Shown here: piece by piece, positions 33,729 to 42,296 of the stretch
How positions within the stretch are numbered: the stretch's first letter is position 1
Layout: each line of letters starts with the position of its first letter
Assembly (NCBI GenBank): GCA_017938885.1
Contig: JAGBAS010000008.1
Location: 1-49,204 of the forward strand
Direction of reading: 5' to 3'
DNA from: Clostridia bacterium
GTDB lineage: Bacteria; Bacillota; Clostridia; Oscillospirales; CAG-272
DNA: 49,204 nucleotides
Notes under the pieces: model-generated
Database searches by the model: none
What the model saw: the letters and a program-made list of their open reading frames with translations, nothing else
Told to the model about the DNA's origin: nothing
Position numbers and translations under genes: made by a program

Positions 33729-35150
33729 TCAGCCAAACAGCTTTTCCAGCGCACGGTTTGCGCTGCGGGAATTCTTGGTAACGAAGGAGGAATAGCCCTG
33801 CACGCCCTGCAAGCAAAGGTTGGGGAACATGTACAGCAGAGGATCCATGCCGTTGAGGTTAGCCGAGACCATGCCGATATCCGTCACCACGGAATCCCAG
33901 ATGATGTCCAGCATTTCGGCATCCTCGGGCGCGTCGGAGAGCTTGGAGCCCAACAGGTCCTCATAGTAAGCCTTCTGCACGGGAGGCGTATAGTAGGCCA
34001 ACAGCTCCAGCGTTTCGCCGACCATATCGGGATCCTTGATGGAGGCGGGGACGAACATCACGCCGTTCCAGTTCAGGGACTTATACTCACCCTGTGCCTC
34101 GTTGTACATGGGGTAGGGAAGCACGCCAAAATGGAAGGTGGTGTCGCGGAGATTGGTCATGTTGCGGGTCTCCATGGTGTAGAGCATGGTGGTGCCGTCG
34201 TTGAAGGCAATCTGGGTACCGTTCGGACCCTTGTAGTAGGCGAAATCACCGTTGTACAGCTCGTTGACCTTCTCCAGCGCGGCGTAGGTCTTTTCGGAGT
34301 TGTTTTCGTAAGCGACCTGATAGAGTCCCGTCTCGTCGCGGTCTACGATTTTGATATCGCAGGCAGTCGTGAAGGAGATGGTGTCGACCCAGCCCCAGCC
34401 CGAGATGCCGTAGGTATCCTTCTCATCCCACTTACCGTCGCCGTTGTCTTTGGCCACGTTGGAGGCCAGGGAGATGAGCTTATCCAGGGTCCAGGTCTTG
34501 TTTCGGACATCCTCATAGGGGGCGGTGAGGTTGTACTCGGCCATGAGCTCCTTGTTGTAGACGATGGCGTTGACCGAGGTCAGGCAGAAGTCGTTGTAGC
34601 CGATGAGGTACTTGTCTCCGATCATGACCTCCTCCATGAAATCCGAAGCCCAGTAGGGGGCGTCCAGATTCACGGAATCAAAGTCGGCGTAGCTGTAGGT
34701 GGCGTCGGAGGTGAGGAAGGAGGTCACGCCCTGGTAGCAGTGGGTGGAGACCAGCTGGTAGGCGTCGTCACCCGACTGGACGGTACGGATAACGTTATTG
34801 GCGTAGGCCAGCCAGTCGCCGGCGTCAATGTCCACAAGAGTCACGCCCAGATGATCCTGGATCTTAAGACCGCGCTCATAGATGGTATCCATGAAGGGAT
34901 CGCCCCGATCCTCGTCAGAGGCGGTAGCCCATTCGCGGATGTAGTAAACACCCGTGACGTAGAATTCCTTGTCGTAGTTTTTGGTCTCGATCATGGGGTC
35001 GTATTGCGTTTCCCCTTCGGTGACGGGGTTGTTGTTCTGCCCATCCGTGTTGGCAGAGGGATCCTCGGTGTTCTGCCCGCAGGCGGCGCAGGATAAAAGA
35101 AGCAGGACGGCCAGGGACGTGGCCAGTAAACGTTGCATGAACGGTTTCAA
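33729..35150 (-). CDS. Extracellular solute-binding lipoprotein (ABC, family 1 type)
   Basis: A 473-residue lipoprotein for sugar or oligosaccharide capture. The signal peptide ends in the lipobox SCAAC at about Cys24, followed by an Asn/Asp-rich linker. The mature region has the type-I binding-protein fold, with VNAIVYNKELMAEYNL, a Ca2+-binding-loop-like DNGDGKWDEKDTYGI near the middle, and GVLPYPMYNE. I placed the start at TTG 35150 because AAAGGAG lies 8 bases before it; the downstream ATG (35138) would be 20 bases from that site. No ABC permease or ATPase for a sugar importer is encoded here, so its partners must be elsewhere. It is a single-gene unit with its own promoter and terminator. 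Confidence 0.85.
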   Translation of the reverse strand: MKPFMQRLLATSLAVLLLLSCAACGQNTEDPSANTDGQNNNPVTEGETQYDPMIETKNYDKEFYVTGVYYIREWATASDEDRGDPFMDTIYERGLKIQDHLGVTLVDIDAGDWLAYANNVIRTVQSGDDAYQLVSTHCYQGVTSFLTSDATYSYADFDSVNLDAPYWASDFMEEVMIGDKYLIGYNDFCLTSVNAIVYNKELMAEYNLTAPYEDVRNKTWTLDKLISLASNVAKDNGDGKWDEKDTYGISGWGWVDTISFTTACDIKIVDRDETGLYQVAYENNSEKTYAALEKVNELYNGDFAYYKGPNGTQIAFNDGTTMLYTMETRNMTNLRDTTFHFGVLPYPMYNEAQGEYKSLNWNGVMFVPASIKDPDMVGETLELLAYYTPPVQKAYYEDLLGSKLSDAPEDAEMLDIIWDSVVTDIGMVSANLNGMDPLLYMFPNLCLQGVQGYSSFVTKNSRSANRALEKLFG

Positions 35151-35183
35151 AGTGGTATCTCCTTTCAGTGAAATAGCTCTTTT

Positions 35184-35212
35184 ATTATAACACCAAGTCC
35201 GGGATAAGTCAA
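35184..35212 (-). promoter_or_regulatory. Sigma-A promoter of the solute-binding lipoprotein
   Basis: Minus strand TTGACT, 17 bases, TATAAT, about 35 bases before the start codon. Confidence 0.85.
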
Positions 35213-35384
35213 GGTTTTCAAGGCCGGCAGGAAAGAAAATGGAGAATTGAACAAAATTAAACATTGAATTTTGGATTATCTGCCATCTGCCCTATACACA
35301 ATTTATTCATACCTTTATGTTATAATATACAAATACACGGTTTAATTTCAAACAATATACAATCCAACCGAAAGGACGGTCGCC

Positions 35385-37766
35385 ATGCCCAGAAAATCCC
35401 GTATCAAGCGGATCGGTGAATGGTTCGTCACCCTTTTCCGCTCCATCGGCGCGGTGCTCTACCCGCCGAACGTCAGAAACGCCTTCAAGAGTGTTACCAA
35501 GAATTGGAAGGAGTACATCTGCTTCTACCTGGCCGCGTGGGTCATGACCGCAGGGTTTTGGACGGTGGCTCTCTGCACTGAGGCCAATATGCACGCAGCC
35601 CGATCCGCCGTAGCCGAGGAGTTTGACTACCACGTGGAGGTTGCGCTTCTCAATAACGAGCAATTCGCAAACCTTGATCAGCAGCTCATGTACCAGATCG
35701 AGCGCGAGAACGAATACATAGAAAGCTACTACTGGGTCAACGACGGCAAGGCCCTCCGCGACGGCACATACTCCTGCCGCATCCTGCTGGACGAGACCTA
35801 CGGCTTGGAGACCGCCTATGAGGAGGTCTACAACGACATGATCCGACGGGTCTCCCAGGATCGTCGCGAGATCCGCCTCTCCCCTCTGTACACCTTCGCC
35901 GAGGACTTCGGCACCCCCTATACGGTGCAGTTCTGGACGGTGTCCCTCATCTGGTTCGCCTTCTCGGTCCTCATGATGGTGATCCTGTTCCTCATCCGTC
36001 TGGATCACTTCAAGTTCATCTACGGCATCTACATGACCTGCGGTGCCGACTTCCCCAAGCTCATGGGCGCGGCGGGCGGCGAGCTGGTCACGGTCACGGT
36101 GCTGACTTGGCTTCCCGGCGCACTGGTGGGGATTCTCATTGCGGGGATTCTCTATATCCCTCGCGGCGTGGGACTGTGGTTTACGGCCAAAGCCGTGCTG
36201 GTGCCCCTTCTGGGCGGATTGATCGCGGTATTCTCCTCGGTCTGGTTCCCCATGCGGCGGATGTCAGGGCAGCCGCCCGTCCGCCATTTGCAGGCGGGGG
36301 ATAACACGAATCTGGTTTCCTCCCCCCGCCGCTCCTTCTTCCTGTTCGGAGAGTCCTTCCCCGGGAAATATGAGCTCTACGGCTTCTGGCGGATGCGGAA
36401 ATACTATATCCGTCTGGTGCTCTCCGCCGTTTTATTCGCCGCCTTCTTCATTTCGGGATTATACGTAGCCGGCATGAAGACCTTCCACGATCAGCTGGAT
36501 CCCTACGAATACCTGGTGGCCTACCGTCCTCCCAACTACTACGAGGAGGTGATCCCCGAGGAGGACGAGATCATCGGCGACGAGCCCTGGGCACCTACCT
36601 TCGACCAGGACGAAATGATCCGCTCCGACGTGGATATGTTTCTGACCGAGCTGGAGGCCATCCCCGGAGTGAGCCATGCCGAGTGGAGCGTCAGCCTGTC
36701 GGGGGGCTTCAGACAGTCCCATTTGCTCCTCAAGCCAGGCCAGCTTTACGATGCGAGCGACTACGCCGTTTCCAGCAAGGAGCGGCAGTCCGAGGGCTTC
36801 AAATGGGCGGCCAACAACTACGACTGCACTGTGGTGGACAAGCTCTGGATCGACAATATCCTCCGCAACAACCTCGGTACCTTTGAAGGGGATCCCTACG
36901 CCATTCTGGAGGATCCCAACGCGATCATCATCAGCGAGGATATCTACAACAAGCAGACCTACGATTTTGCGCCCGGTGACAAGGTCATCGTGGCGGTCTG
37001 CGAGGAGGCGATTCCGTTGGAGATGGTCTTTGACCCCCGAGAGCTGCTCCGCCAGCAGATCAAGAATTTCAAGTTCCGCTACGAGACCTTCACGGTCTGC
37101 GCCGTGGTCAAGGGCCTGGACTCCGAGGATGCCATCACCCTGGGCGTAGGTGACGCCACCTACACCGCACTCACAGGCCGTCCCTCATCCCGCACCGAGC
37201 TGAAGGTCTACATGGATGCCGGCTCCGACATGGATACGGTTCAAGCCGCCGAGGATCAGATCCGCAAGATCATATCCCCCTTTGCCGATTGGCTGGTCAC
37301 GCCTACGGGCAACTACTTTGAGTCGGGGATCAAGAGCCTCAAGAACGACAGTGCCGTGATCCTCACTCTGGCCGTTTGCCTCCTGCTCATATCTCCCATG
37401 GTGTGGTATTTCTCCCAGATCATGTTCTACCGCAAGAGACGGAACGAGTTCGCGGTGCTCCACGCCCTGGGTGCCCCCGACGATGCCTTCGCCAAGCTCC
37501 ACCGTTTGGCAGGCGGAGTGCTTTCGGGCACAGCCTTCCTCATCACCATCGGGGTGTCCCTGCTCTGCAACTACCTGGTCTATTTCTGCATCAACACTCT
37601 GCTCCCCTGGCTTCACATCACCGAGAGTGTGCGCTACGAATTCAGCCTCTCCCTCCCCGCCCTCATCGCCTGCGTGGTGATCTCGGCGGTCTGCGGCTTC
37701 CTCTCCTGCGAGCTGCCCTATCGGATGTTCACCAAGCCCGATATCGGGGTGAGAAGGGTGGATTAA
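35385..37766 (+). CDS. FtsX-like ABC transporter permease
   Basis: A 793-residue membrane protein with two four-helix FtsX/MacB-type units. The first has helices at about 43-64, 185-205, 230-255 and 265-285. The second has a helix at about 345-365, a large extracellular domain (370-650), and three helices near 655-680, 710-735 and 755-775. The C-terminal FYRKRRNEFAVLHALGAPDDAFAKL is the typical FtsX-domain coupling region. Such mechanotransmission ABC proteins export or extract peptides, antibiotics or lipoproteins, or give antibiotic resistance (BceAB-like). The ATPase partner follows at 37876. A TATAAT at 35321-35326 is visible upstream without a good -35. GAAAGGAC precedes the ATG. Confidence 0.85.
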   Translation: MPRKSRIKRIGEWFVTLFRSIGAVLYPPNVRNAFKSVTKNWKEYICFYLAAWVMTAGFWTVALCTEANMHAARSAVAEEFDYHVEVALLNNEQFANLDQQLMYQIERENEYIESYYWVNDGKALRDGTYSCRILLDETYGLETAYEEVYNDMIRRVSQDRREIRLSPLYTFAEDFGTPYTVQFWTVSLIWFAFSVLMMVILFLIRLDHFKFIYGIYMTCGADFPKLMGAAGGELVTVTVLTWLPGALVGILIAGILYIPRGVGLWFTAKAVLVPLLGGLIAVFSSVWFPMRRMSGQPPVRHLQAGDNTNLVSSPRRSFFLFGESFPGKYELYGFWRMRKYYIRLVLSAVLFAAFFISGLYVAGMKTFHDQLDPYEYLVAYRPPNYYEEVIPEEDEIIGDEPWAPTFDQDEMIRSDVDMFLTELEAIPGVSHAEWSVSLSGGFRQSHLLLKPGQLYDASDYAVSSKERQSEGFKWAANNYDCTVVDKLWIDNILRNNLGTFEGDPYAILEDPNAIIISEDIYNKQTYDFAPGDKVIVAVCEEAIPLEMVFDPRELLRQQIKNFKFRYETFTVCAVVKGLDSEDAITLGVGDATYTALTGRPSSRTELKVYMDAGSDMDTVQAAEDQIRKIISPFADWLVTPTGNYFESGIKSLKNDSAVILTLAVCLLLISPMVWYFSQIMFYRKRRNEFAVLHALGAPDDAFAKLHRLAGGVLSGTAFLITIGVSLLCNYLVYFCINTLLPWLHITESVRYEFSLSLPALIACVVISAVCGFLSCELPYRMFTKPDIGVRRVD

Positions 37767-37771
37767 CTGAA

Positions 37772-37838
37772 AGATACGAAGATACAAGATACAAAGATAC
37801 AAGATACACAGGATTTTCCGTATCTGTATCTTGTATCT
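37772..37838. repeat. AGATAC tandem repeats with a 14-bp inverted repeat
   Basis: Five AGATAC units in a row (37772-37808), of which AGATACAAGATACA (37795-37808) has a perfect inverted copy at 37825-37838. The unit matches the repeat at 29-63. It lies between the permease and ATPase genes, where it would fold in the mRNA and could adjust their ratio. Confidence 0.65.
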
Positions 37839-37875
37839 GAAAAACCCTTATTCCACAAAGGAAAGGAAATGTCAT

Positions 37876-38604
37876 ATGTCAACCGAAATCAATAAAGATC
37901 GCGTTATCTTAGAGGCCACCGACGTGGTGCGCCAGTACACCCAGTCCGACGAGGTCATCACCGCCGTCAACCGCGCCTCCATGAAGGTCTACGAGGGAGA
38001 GTTCATCGCCATCGTGGGCGCGTCGGGATCGGGTAAATCCACCCTGCTTCACCTCCTGGCGGGTATGGACAGGCCCCAGGCAGGCCATATCGTCATCCGA
38101 GGACAGGATATCACCGCCATGAGTGCCGACGAGCTGGGGCGTTTTCGCGGGAGCTTCATCGGTATGGTCTTCCAGAGCCACAATCTGATCCCCCAGTTCA
38201 CCGCCCTGGAGAATATCCTTATCCCCACGCTCATGTGCAATAAGGAGGATGCTTCTTACGAAGAAATGTTCAAGAAGCTGGTGGTGTCCCTGGGCATCGA
38301 GGACAGACTCCACCATCTGCCGAGTGAGCTGTCGGGCGGTCAGCAGCAGCGCGTCGCCATCGCCCGTGCCCTCATCAATATGCCCCACATCCTCTTCGCC
38401 GACGAGCCCACGGGCAACCTCGACCGCGCGAACGCCGACGAGGTGTTGGAGCTCCTGTTGGAAACCAAGAACATGATCGGCCAGACCCTCATTATGGTCA
38501 CCCACGATATGTCCATCGCCGAGCGCGCCGATCGTATGTTCCGCATGGAGGACGGCAAGCTGGAGCTGTGTAATAAGCGGTCGTCCAGAGAACATCAGGC
38601 ATAG
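37876..38604 (+). CDS. ABC transporter ATP-binding protein (LolD/MacB type)
   Basis: A 242-residue ATPase partner of the FtsX-like permease. Walker A GASGSGKS at 48-55, the Q-loop VFQSHNLI, signature LSGGQQQRVAIARAL, Walker B ILFADEP and the H-loop VTHD are intact. The GNLDRANADEVLELL run matches the LolD/MacB/BceA subfamily, not an importer. The start was set at the ATG after AAAGGAAA. It is separated from the permease by 109 bases that hold a repeat with a 14-bp stem. Confidence 0.92.
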   Translation: MSTEINKDRVILEATDVVRQYTQSDEVITAVNRASMKVYEGEFIAIVGASGSGKSTLLHLLAGMDRPQAGHIVIRGQDITAMSADELGRFRGSFIGMVFQSHNLIPQFTALENILIPTLMCNKEDASYEEMFKKLVVSLGIEDRLHHLPSELSGGQQQRVAIARALINMPHILFADEPTGNLDRANADEVLELLLETKNMIGQTLIMVTHDMSIAERADRMFRMEDGKLELCNKRSSREHQA

Positions 38605-38700
38605 AGGCTCTCAAGGCGTTTTTCTTGCTGATCGAATCGGAATAGCGAAAATGAAGCCTGCGGCAGGATCCGGTGCATGACGAAAAAAGCATCCATATGA

Positions 38701-38727
38701 AAAAGGTGTCGCAAGGACACCTTTTTC
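38701..38727. terminator. Bidirectional terminator between the ABC ATPase and hydrolase
   Basis: AAAAGGTGTC and GACACCTTTT around a 5-base loop, symmetrical with A and T runs on both sides. Confidence 0.9.
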
Positions 38728-38730
38728 ATA

Positions 38731-39687
38731 TTAAAAGTCAAACTCACATTCCCGCTTGAACTCCGCCAGAGCGTTCACGTACTCGTCCCGTCCCACGGGG
38801 AAAGCTAACCCATGCCCCGCGCCGTGGATGGTAACCAACTTCTTCTTGGGAGAGACGCAAGCATCGTGCAACCGCACGCTCATGTCATAGGGCACGAAAT
38901 CGTCTGTATCGCCATGGGCAAACACCACGGGGACCGTACAACGCTTCATAGCCTCTATGGGGGAATCCTCATCCAGACAGAAATGACCCAAGAGCCGCGC
39001 GGCAAGCTGAGCGAAGGGGTAGACCAGCTTAGGGGGCAGATGCATCTCAGCCATGACCTTGGAAATGATTTCACGGGGGGACGTATACCCACAATCCGCC
39101 AGAACGTATTTCACTTGAGGCGGAAGGGGTTTGCCGGCGGTCATCATGACGGTAGCCGCACCCATGGAAATGCCCGTAAGGATCAGCCTTGCGTCGGAGC
39201 CGAACTCTTTGACGGCGAAATCCACCCAAGCCAGGCAGTCACGCTTTTCCAGGATCCCGAAGGTAATGACGTTTCCGTCTGAAAAGCCGGAACCGCGATG
39301 GTCAATGAGCATGGCGCTGTGACCCAATCGGAAGCACCGCTCTACGCCGCCGTTCAGATCCCGCTCGGCGTTCCCTCGATAGCCGTGGAACATGAGCTCA
39401 ATGGGCGCACCGGGCTTGTGCTCGAAGAATTTCGCACGCAGAGTCAGCCCGTCGAAGGATTGAATGGCATATTCCCTGTACGGATACGCTCGCACCATTT
39501 TCGTCCAGCCGATCATGTCCTCTCGGAAGACCTCGTAGATACCTCCCTCAGGAATGACGTATTCATCCTCGCCCAAAGGACGGCGGGGCTTGGAATGGAA
39601 CATACGGAAGTAGCAGACCAGCGTGACCGAGATCACCAAGGATAGCACCACCGATAGTACGAATAGCCCGATCCAAAGCCAGACCAT
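38731..39687 (-). CDS. Membrane-anchored alpha/beta hydrolase
   Basis: A 318-residue serine hydrolase with one N-terminal transmembrane helix (about residues 1-24). The alpha/beta fold shows MFHGYRGN, the nucleophile GISMGA, acid HGDTDDFVP and His in IHGAGHGLAF. It is a paralogue of the enzyme at 12070, sharing the ADCGYTSPREII stretch and the D-D-F-V-P motif. The start used (ATG 39687) has GAGG 6 bases before it and lies just beyond the stop of the MBL-fold gene; a TTG-initiated form seven codons longer lacks a site. It is probably translated together with the MBL-fold protein. Confidence 0.85.
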   Translation of the reverse strand: MVWLWIGLFVLSVVLSLVISVTLVCYFRMFHSKPRRPLGEDEYVIPEGGIYEVFREDMIGWTKMVRAYPYREYAIQSFDGLTLRAKFFEHKPGAPIELMFHGYRGNAERDLNGGVERCFRLGHSAMLIDHRGSGFSDGNVITFGILEKRDCLAWVDFAVKEFGSDARLILTGISMGAATVMMTAGKPLPPQVKYVLADCGYTSPREIISKVMAEMHLPPKLVYPFAQLAARLLGHFCLDEDSPIEAMKRCTVPVVFAHGDTDDFVPYDMSVRLHDACVSPKKKLVTIHGAGHGLAFPVGRDEYVNALAEFKRECEFDF

Positions 39688-39688
39688 A

Positions 39689-40522
39689 TCACGCCTCTGC
39701 AAGGTCAATGACCTGGGTACCGTGGATCATGACGTAGTGACGCTTGACACAGCGCAGGGAGCTGATCCAGCCACGGGTAACGACCGTGCCGAAAATGCCC
39801 GTGTCGTACCCTCCGGGACCCATGTTGTCCCAGAGCCAGGAGGGGGTGGGCCACAGGCAGTAGGTGGGTCTGATGGCCGCGTAGCACTCCTTGGATACGC
39901 CGCCCTGACCGTGATGTGCCATCTGCACGAAATCCGAGCGGATCCGCTCGGGAGGATTGGTAGCCAAAAGCTGATCGCCGCCCTCTACACCCAGGTCGCC
40001 GAGGAAGAGGATACTCTTGCCGTCCGCCTCCGCGCGGAAGACGATGGAAGAATTATTGATGGGATTGCCCGTGATGCTTTCATCGGGGGTACGGAGAATA
40101 CGGACGGTGAGATTGCCGCCGTCAAAGGAATACAGGTCATCCTTCTGTACCGTTACCTTGGGGATCCCTCGCTCAGCCATAGCACCGTGGAAGCCGTCGA
40201 GGAGCTGGCGGGTGGTCCATTCGTCCTGCTTGGGCTCGCCGTTGATGAGAAAATCATCCGAGGGAAGGTGGCAGTATACGCCGTCGATGCGGATGTCGGG
40301 ATGATCCTTCATCATGAACCACAAAGCACCCATGTGGTCGTCGTGGAAGTGAGTAACGAACCAGGCGGTGACGTGCCCGCCCAGACCCTTAAGATATTCG
40401 TACAGGTAGGGAGTCTCGGAGGGAAAGCCGCCGTCCACTACGACAAGGGTCTCGCCGCTTTCGAGAATGAAGGGGGTATTGATGGTATCGGTAACCGATT
40501 TCAGAAAATGAAGCTTGGCCAT
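39689..40522 (-). CDS. MBL-fold metallo-hydrolase
   Basis: A 277-residue metallo-beta-lactamase-fold protein. The metal site THFHDDH (His58, His60, Asp62, His63) and the third-ligand region FLGDLGVEGG with AHHGQGG are present, as in ComEC-like or other hydrolases. It has no signal peptide, so it acts in the cytoplasm. The substrate is unknown. AGGAGG precedes the ATG, and a consensus promoter lies at 40551-40579. Confidence 0.88.
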   Translation of the reverse strand: MAKLHFLKSVTDTINTPFILESGETLVVVDGGFPSETPYLYEYLKGLGGHVTAWFVTHFHDDHMGALWFMMKDHPDIRIDGVYCHLPSDDFLINGEPKQDEWTTRQLLDGFHGAMAERGIPKVTVQKDDLYSFDGGNLTVRILRTPDESITGNPINNSSIVFRAEADGKSILFLGDLGVEGGDQLLATNPPERIRSDFVQMAHHGQGGVSKECYAAIRPTYCLWPTPSWLWDNMGPGGYDTGIFGTVVTRGWISSLRCVKRHYVMIHGTQVIDLAEA

Positions 40523-40550
40523 AATGTGCCTCCTGTGAATATTTTCCTAT

Positions 40551-40579
40551 ATTATACTCCCGTTTGAGCGGTTTGTCAA
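40551..40579 (-). promoter_or_regulatory. Consensus sigma-A promoter of the MBL-fold operon
   Basis: Minus strand TTGACA, 17 bases, TATAAT: perfect hexamers at optimal spacing. Confidence 0.9.
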
Positions 40580-40726
40580 CGGATTTTCCAAGGATTCGGC
40601 AGAAGAAAAAGCAGACGTTGCCACGTATTCAAGGCAAGGACACAAATAGTTTACAATTATGTGGTAAAATATTTTTGCAATTTTGAAATATTCCGCTGAT
40701 TTTGGTGTCTTATATAGTGAGAACAT

Positions 40727-40766
40727 ACCGAATATCCCAAAACGGGACCGATTATCCCACTTCGGG
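40727..40766. promoter_or_regulatory. Two tandem 20-bp operator-like repeats
   Basis: ACCGAATATCCCAAAACGGG and ACCGATTATCCCACTTCGGG lie head-to-tail with no gap, sharing ACCGA-TATCCCA and CGGG. Each contains CCC-N5-GGG, so it is also weakly palindromic. Given an initiation near 40800, the sites are centred near -63 and -43, the place for an activator that contacts RNA polymerase. Confidence 0.55.
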
Positions 40767-40784
40767 CTCATTTGTACTTTTTTA

Positions 40785-40793
40785 TGCTATAAT
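40785..40793 (+). promoter_or_regulatory. Extended -10 promoter of the lipoprotein cluster
   Basis: TGCTATAAT, an extended -10 with a perfect TATAAT at 40788-40793. There is no recognisable -35; the tandem repeats end where it should be, which is typical of an activator-dependent promoter. Confidence 0.6.
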
Positions 40794-40824
40794 GAACTCA
40801 GTGACAAACGGAAAGGAACCTACC

Positions 40825-42273
40825 ATGAAGCGAATACTGACCCTCTTTTTGTCCGTGCTCCTGCTGCTTGCGGGCGTCCTTCCTCTGACATCCTGCTCCG
40901 AATCGGATCGTCTGGAGCGTATGGATGAGCCTGAGAAGGCTGTGCGGCTGGCCGAGCTGGCTGAAAAAGCTCTCACGGATGCCGAACAAGTCCAATACAG
41001 CCGCAAGCTTTTCATCAAAAATCTCTATTTCAGCTCCTCCTGCTCCGTGACCGAAGGCGTCAGCTACATAGACAGCAAGGATGATTTCGGCTACCTCAAA
41101 AACACCCACGAGATCCTAAAAATGGGCGGTGATGGGAGGATCACCACCACCGAGACGGGCTATAAGGACGGCTATATCTTCGTACACAGTCAAGCGGGCG
41201 TGGGGGAATCCTACTTCAAGGCACCTGCCGACGAAAAGGAATACCGCACCGCCCCCGCCAAGAGCAGTGAGATGCCCCCTCTCGGCCTGCGTATTGAGAA
41301 GGATGACTGTAAGACAGCGACCGTCGAGCATAAGGAGAACGGTAACTGGGTCATCACCTATGAGGGCTTCAGCGAAGCCCGCGCGTATAATTTCACGGTG
41401 CGCCAGCACGACCTTTCTAAGGATCTGACGGTTACGCATAAGCCCTGGGATCTGATCGTGACCCTTACCCTGAACGATGCGTTCGAGCCGACCTTCGCTT
41501 CGGTGGAGGTCAAGTTCCACGAAAGCGCAGAATACCGCCAGGCCGAGCCCACCCTCACGGTCAGCTATGACTTCTTCCTGGGGGACGATTCGGGTGCTGC
41601 GGGAAAATTGTCTTCGGTCGATCTTTCCAAGTACACCGAGCTATCCGACATGAATACCGTCAGTGCCTTTTTCGACGGCCTGGCCGCCCATGAAAAAGCG
41701 GTTCAAGGTGAATTTACCGTGGATACGCTCACCACGCTGAGCAGCGGCGGGGAGACCCAAACCGGCAGTCTCCCGCAAACCATCGAGTACGCGAATACCA
41801 CGGGCGGCTACCGCTTCACACGGGAATACGAGCAAGCGGGCAAGCGATATGAGCTGTCCTATGCGGGAACCAGAGCCTTCCAGACGGTCTACGGAAAAAC
41901 GGGGAACAAGATCGAAAGCAAATCCCTGCGGATGATCGATGCACAAGCCCGTCTGATGGTCGCCGACAGCATGAATCCCCAAAGCGTTAGGTTGGCCAAT
42001 ATCGAGTCCGCAACACTTGTTTCTGAGGGAATCAGCCTGTATCGCTACGTGTTGCGGGAGAACAGTGCCAAAAAAATGGCATCTCTCATTCTGAATCAAA
42101 CCTTCCTCAAAACGAGAGTTGAGATCCTGGACGCTTCCTGTCACGTTGAAGCCCTGATGCCGAAGGGTAAGCTGGAAAGCTACACCCTAACCCTCCACGC
42201 AGAGTCAACCGTTGACGGGAATCCGCTGACCATGGATATCGAGATGACGGTGATCTTTTACGAAATCCCCTGA
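40825..42273 (+). CDS. Lipoprotein, paralogue family member 1
   Basis: A 482-residue predicted lipoprotein: signal peptide MKRILTLFLSVLLLLAGVLP, lipobox LTSC at Cys24, then a short Ser/Glu/Asp segment. It shares with the three genes downstream the motifs GYxDGYxF (GYKDGYIF), WxxxYEGFxEA (WVITYEGFSEA) and a DLSxxTE-DM domain junction near the middle, giving a two-lobed, mostly beta-strand arrangement. No known family was recognised. Of the four it has the most divergent spacing. It stands first after an extended -10 promoter; GAAAGGAAC precedes the ATG. Confidence 0.8.
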   Translation: MKRILTLFLSVLLLLAGVLPLTSCSESDRLERMDEPEKAVRLAELAEKALTDAEQVQYSRKLFIKNLYFSSSCSVTEGVSYIDSKDDFGYLKNTHEILKMGGDGRITTTETGYKDGYIFVHSQAGVGESYFKAPADEKEYRTAPAKSSEMPPLGLRIEKDDCKTATVEHKENGNWVITYEGFSEARAYNFTVRQHDLSKDLTVTHKPWDLIVTLTLNDAFEPTFASVEVKFHESAEYRQAEPTLTVSYDFFLGDDSGAAGKLSSVDLSKYTELSDMNTVSAFFDGLAAHEKAVQGEFTVDTLTTLSSGGETQTGSLPQTIEYANTTGGYRFTREYEQAGKRYELSYAGTRAFQTVYGKTGNKIESKSLRMIDAQARLMVADSMNPQSVRLANIESATLVSEGISLYRYVLRENSAKKMASLILNQTFLKTRVEILDASCHVEALMPKGKLESYTLTLHAESTVDGNPLTMDIEMTVIFYEIP

Positions 42274-42296
42274 ATGACAAAAAAGGAAACCATACC

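Noticed and set aside
35321..35326. Promoter of the FtsX-like permease
   Set aside because: A TATAAT is present but no -35 hexamer at 16-18 bases and no extended -10, so it is not listed as a promoter.
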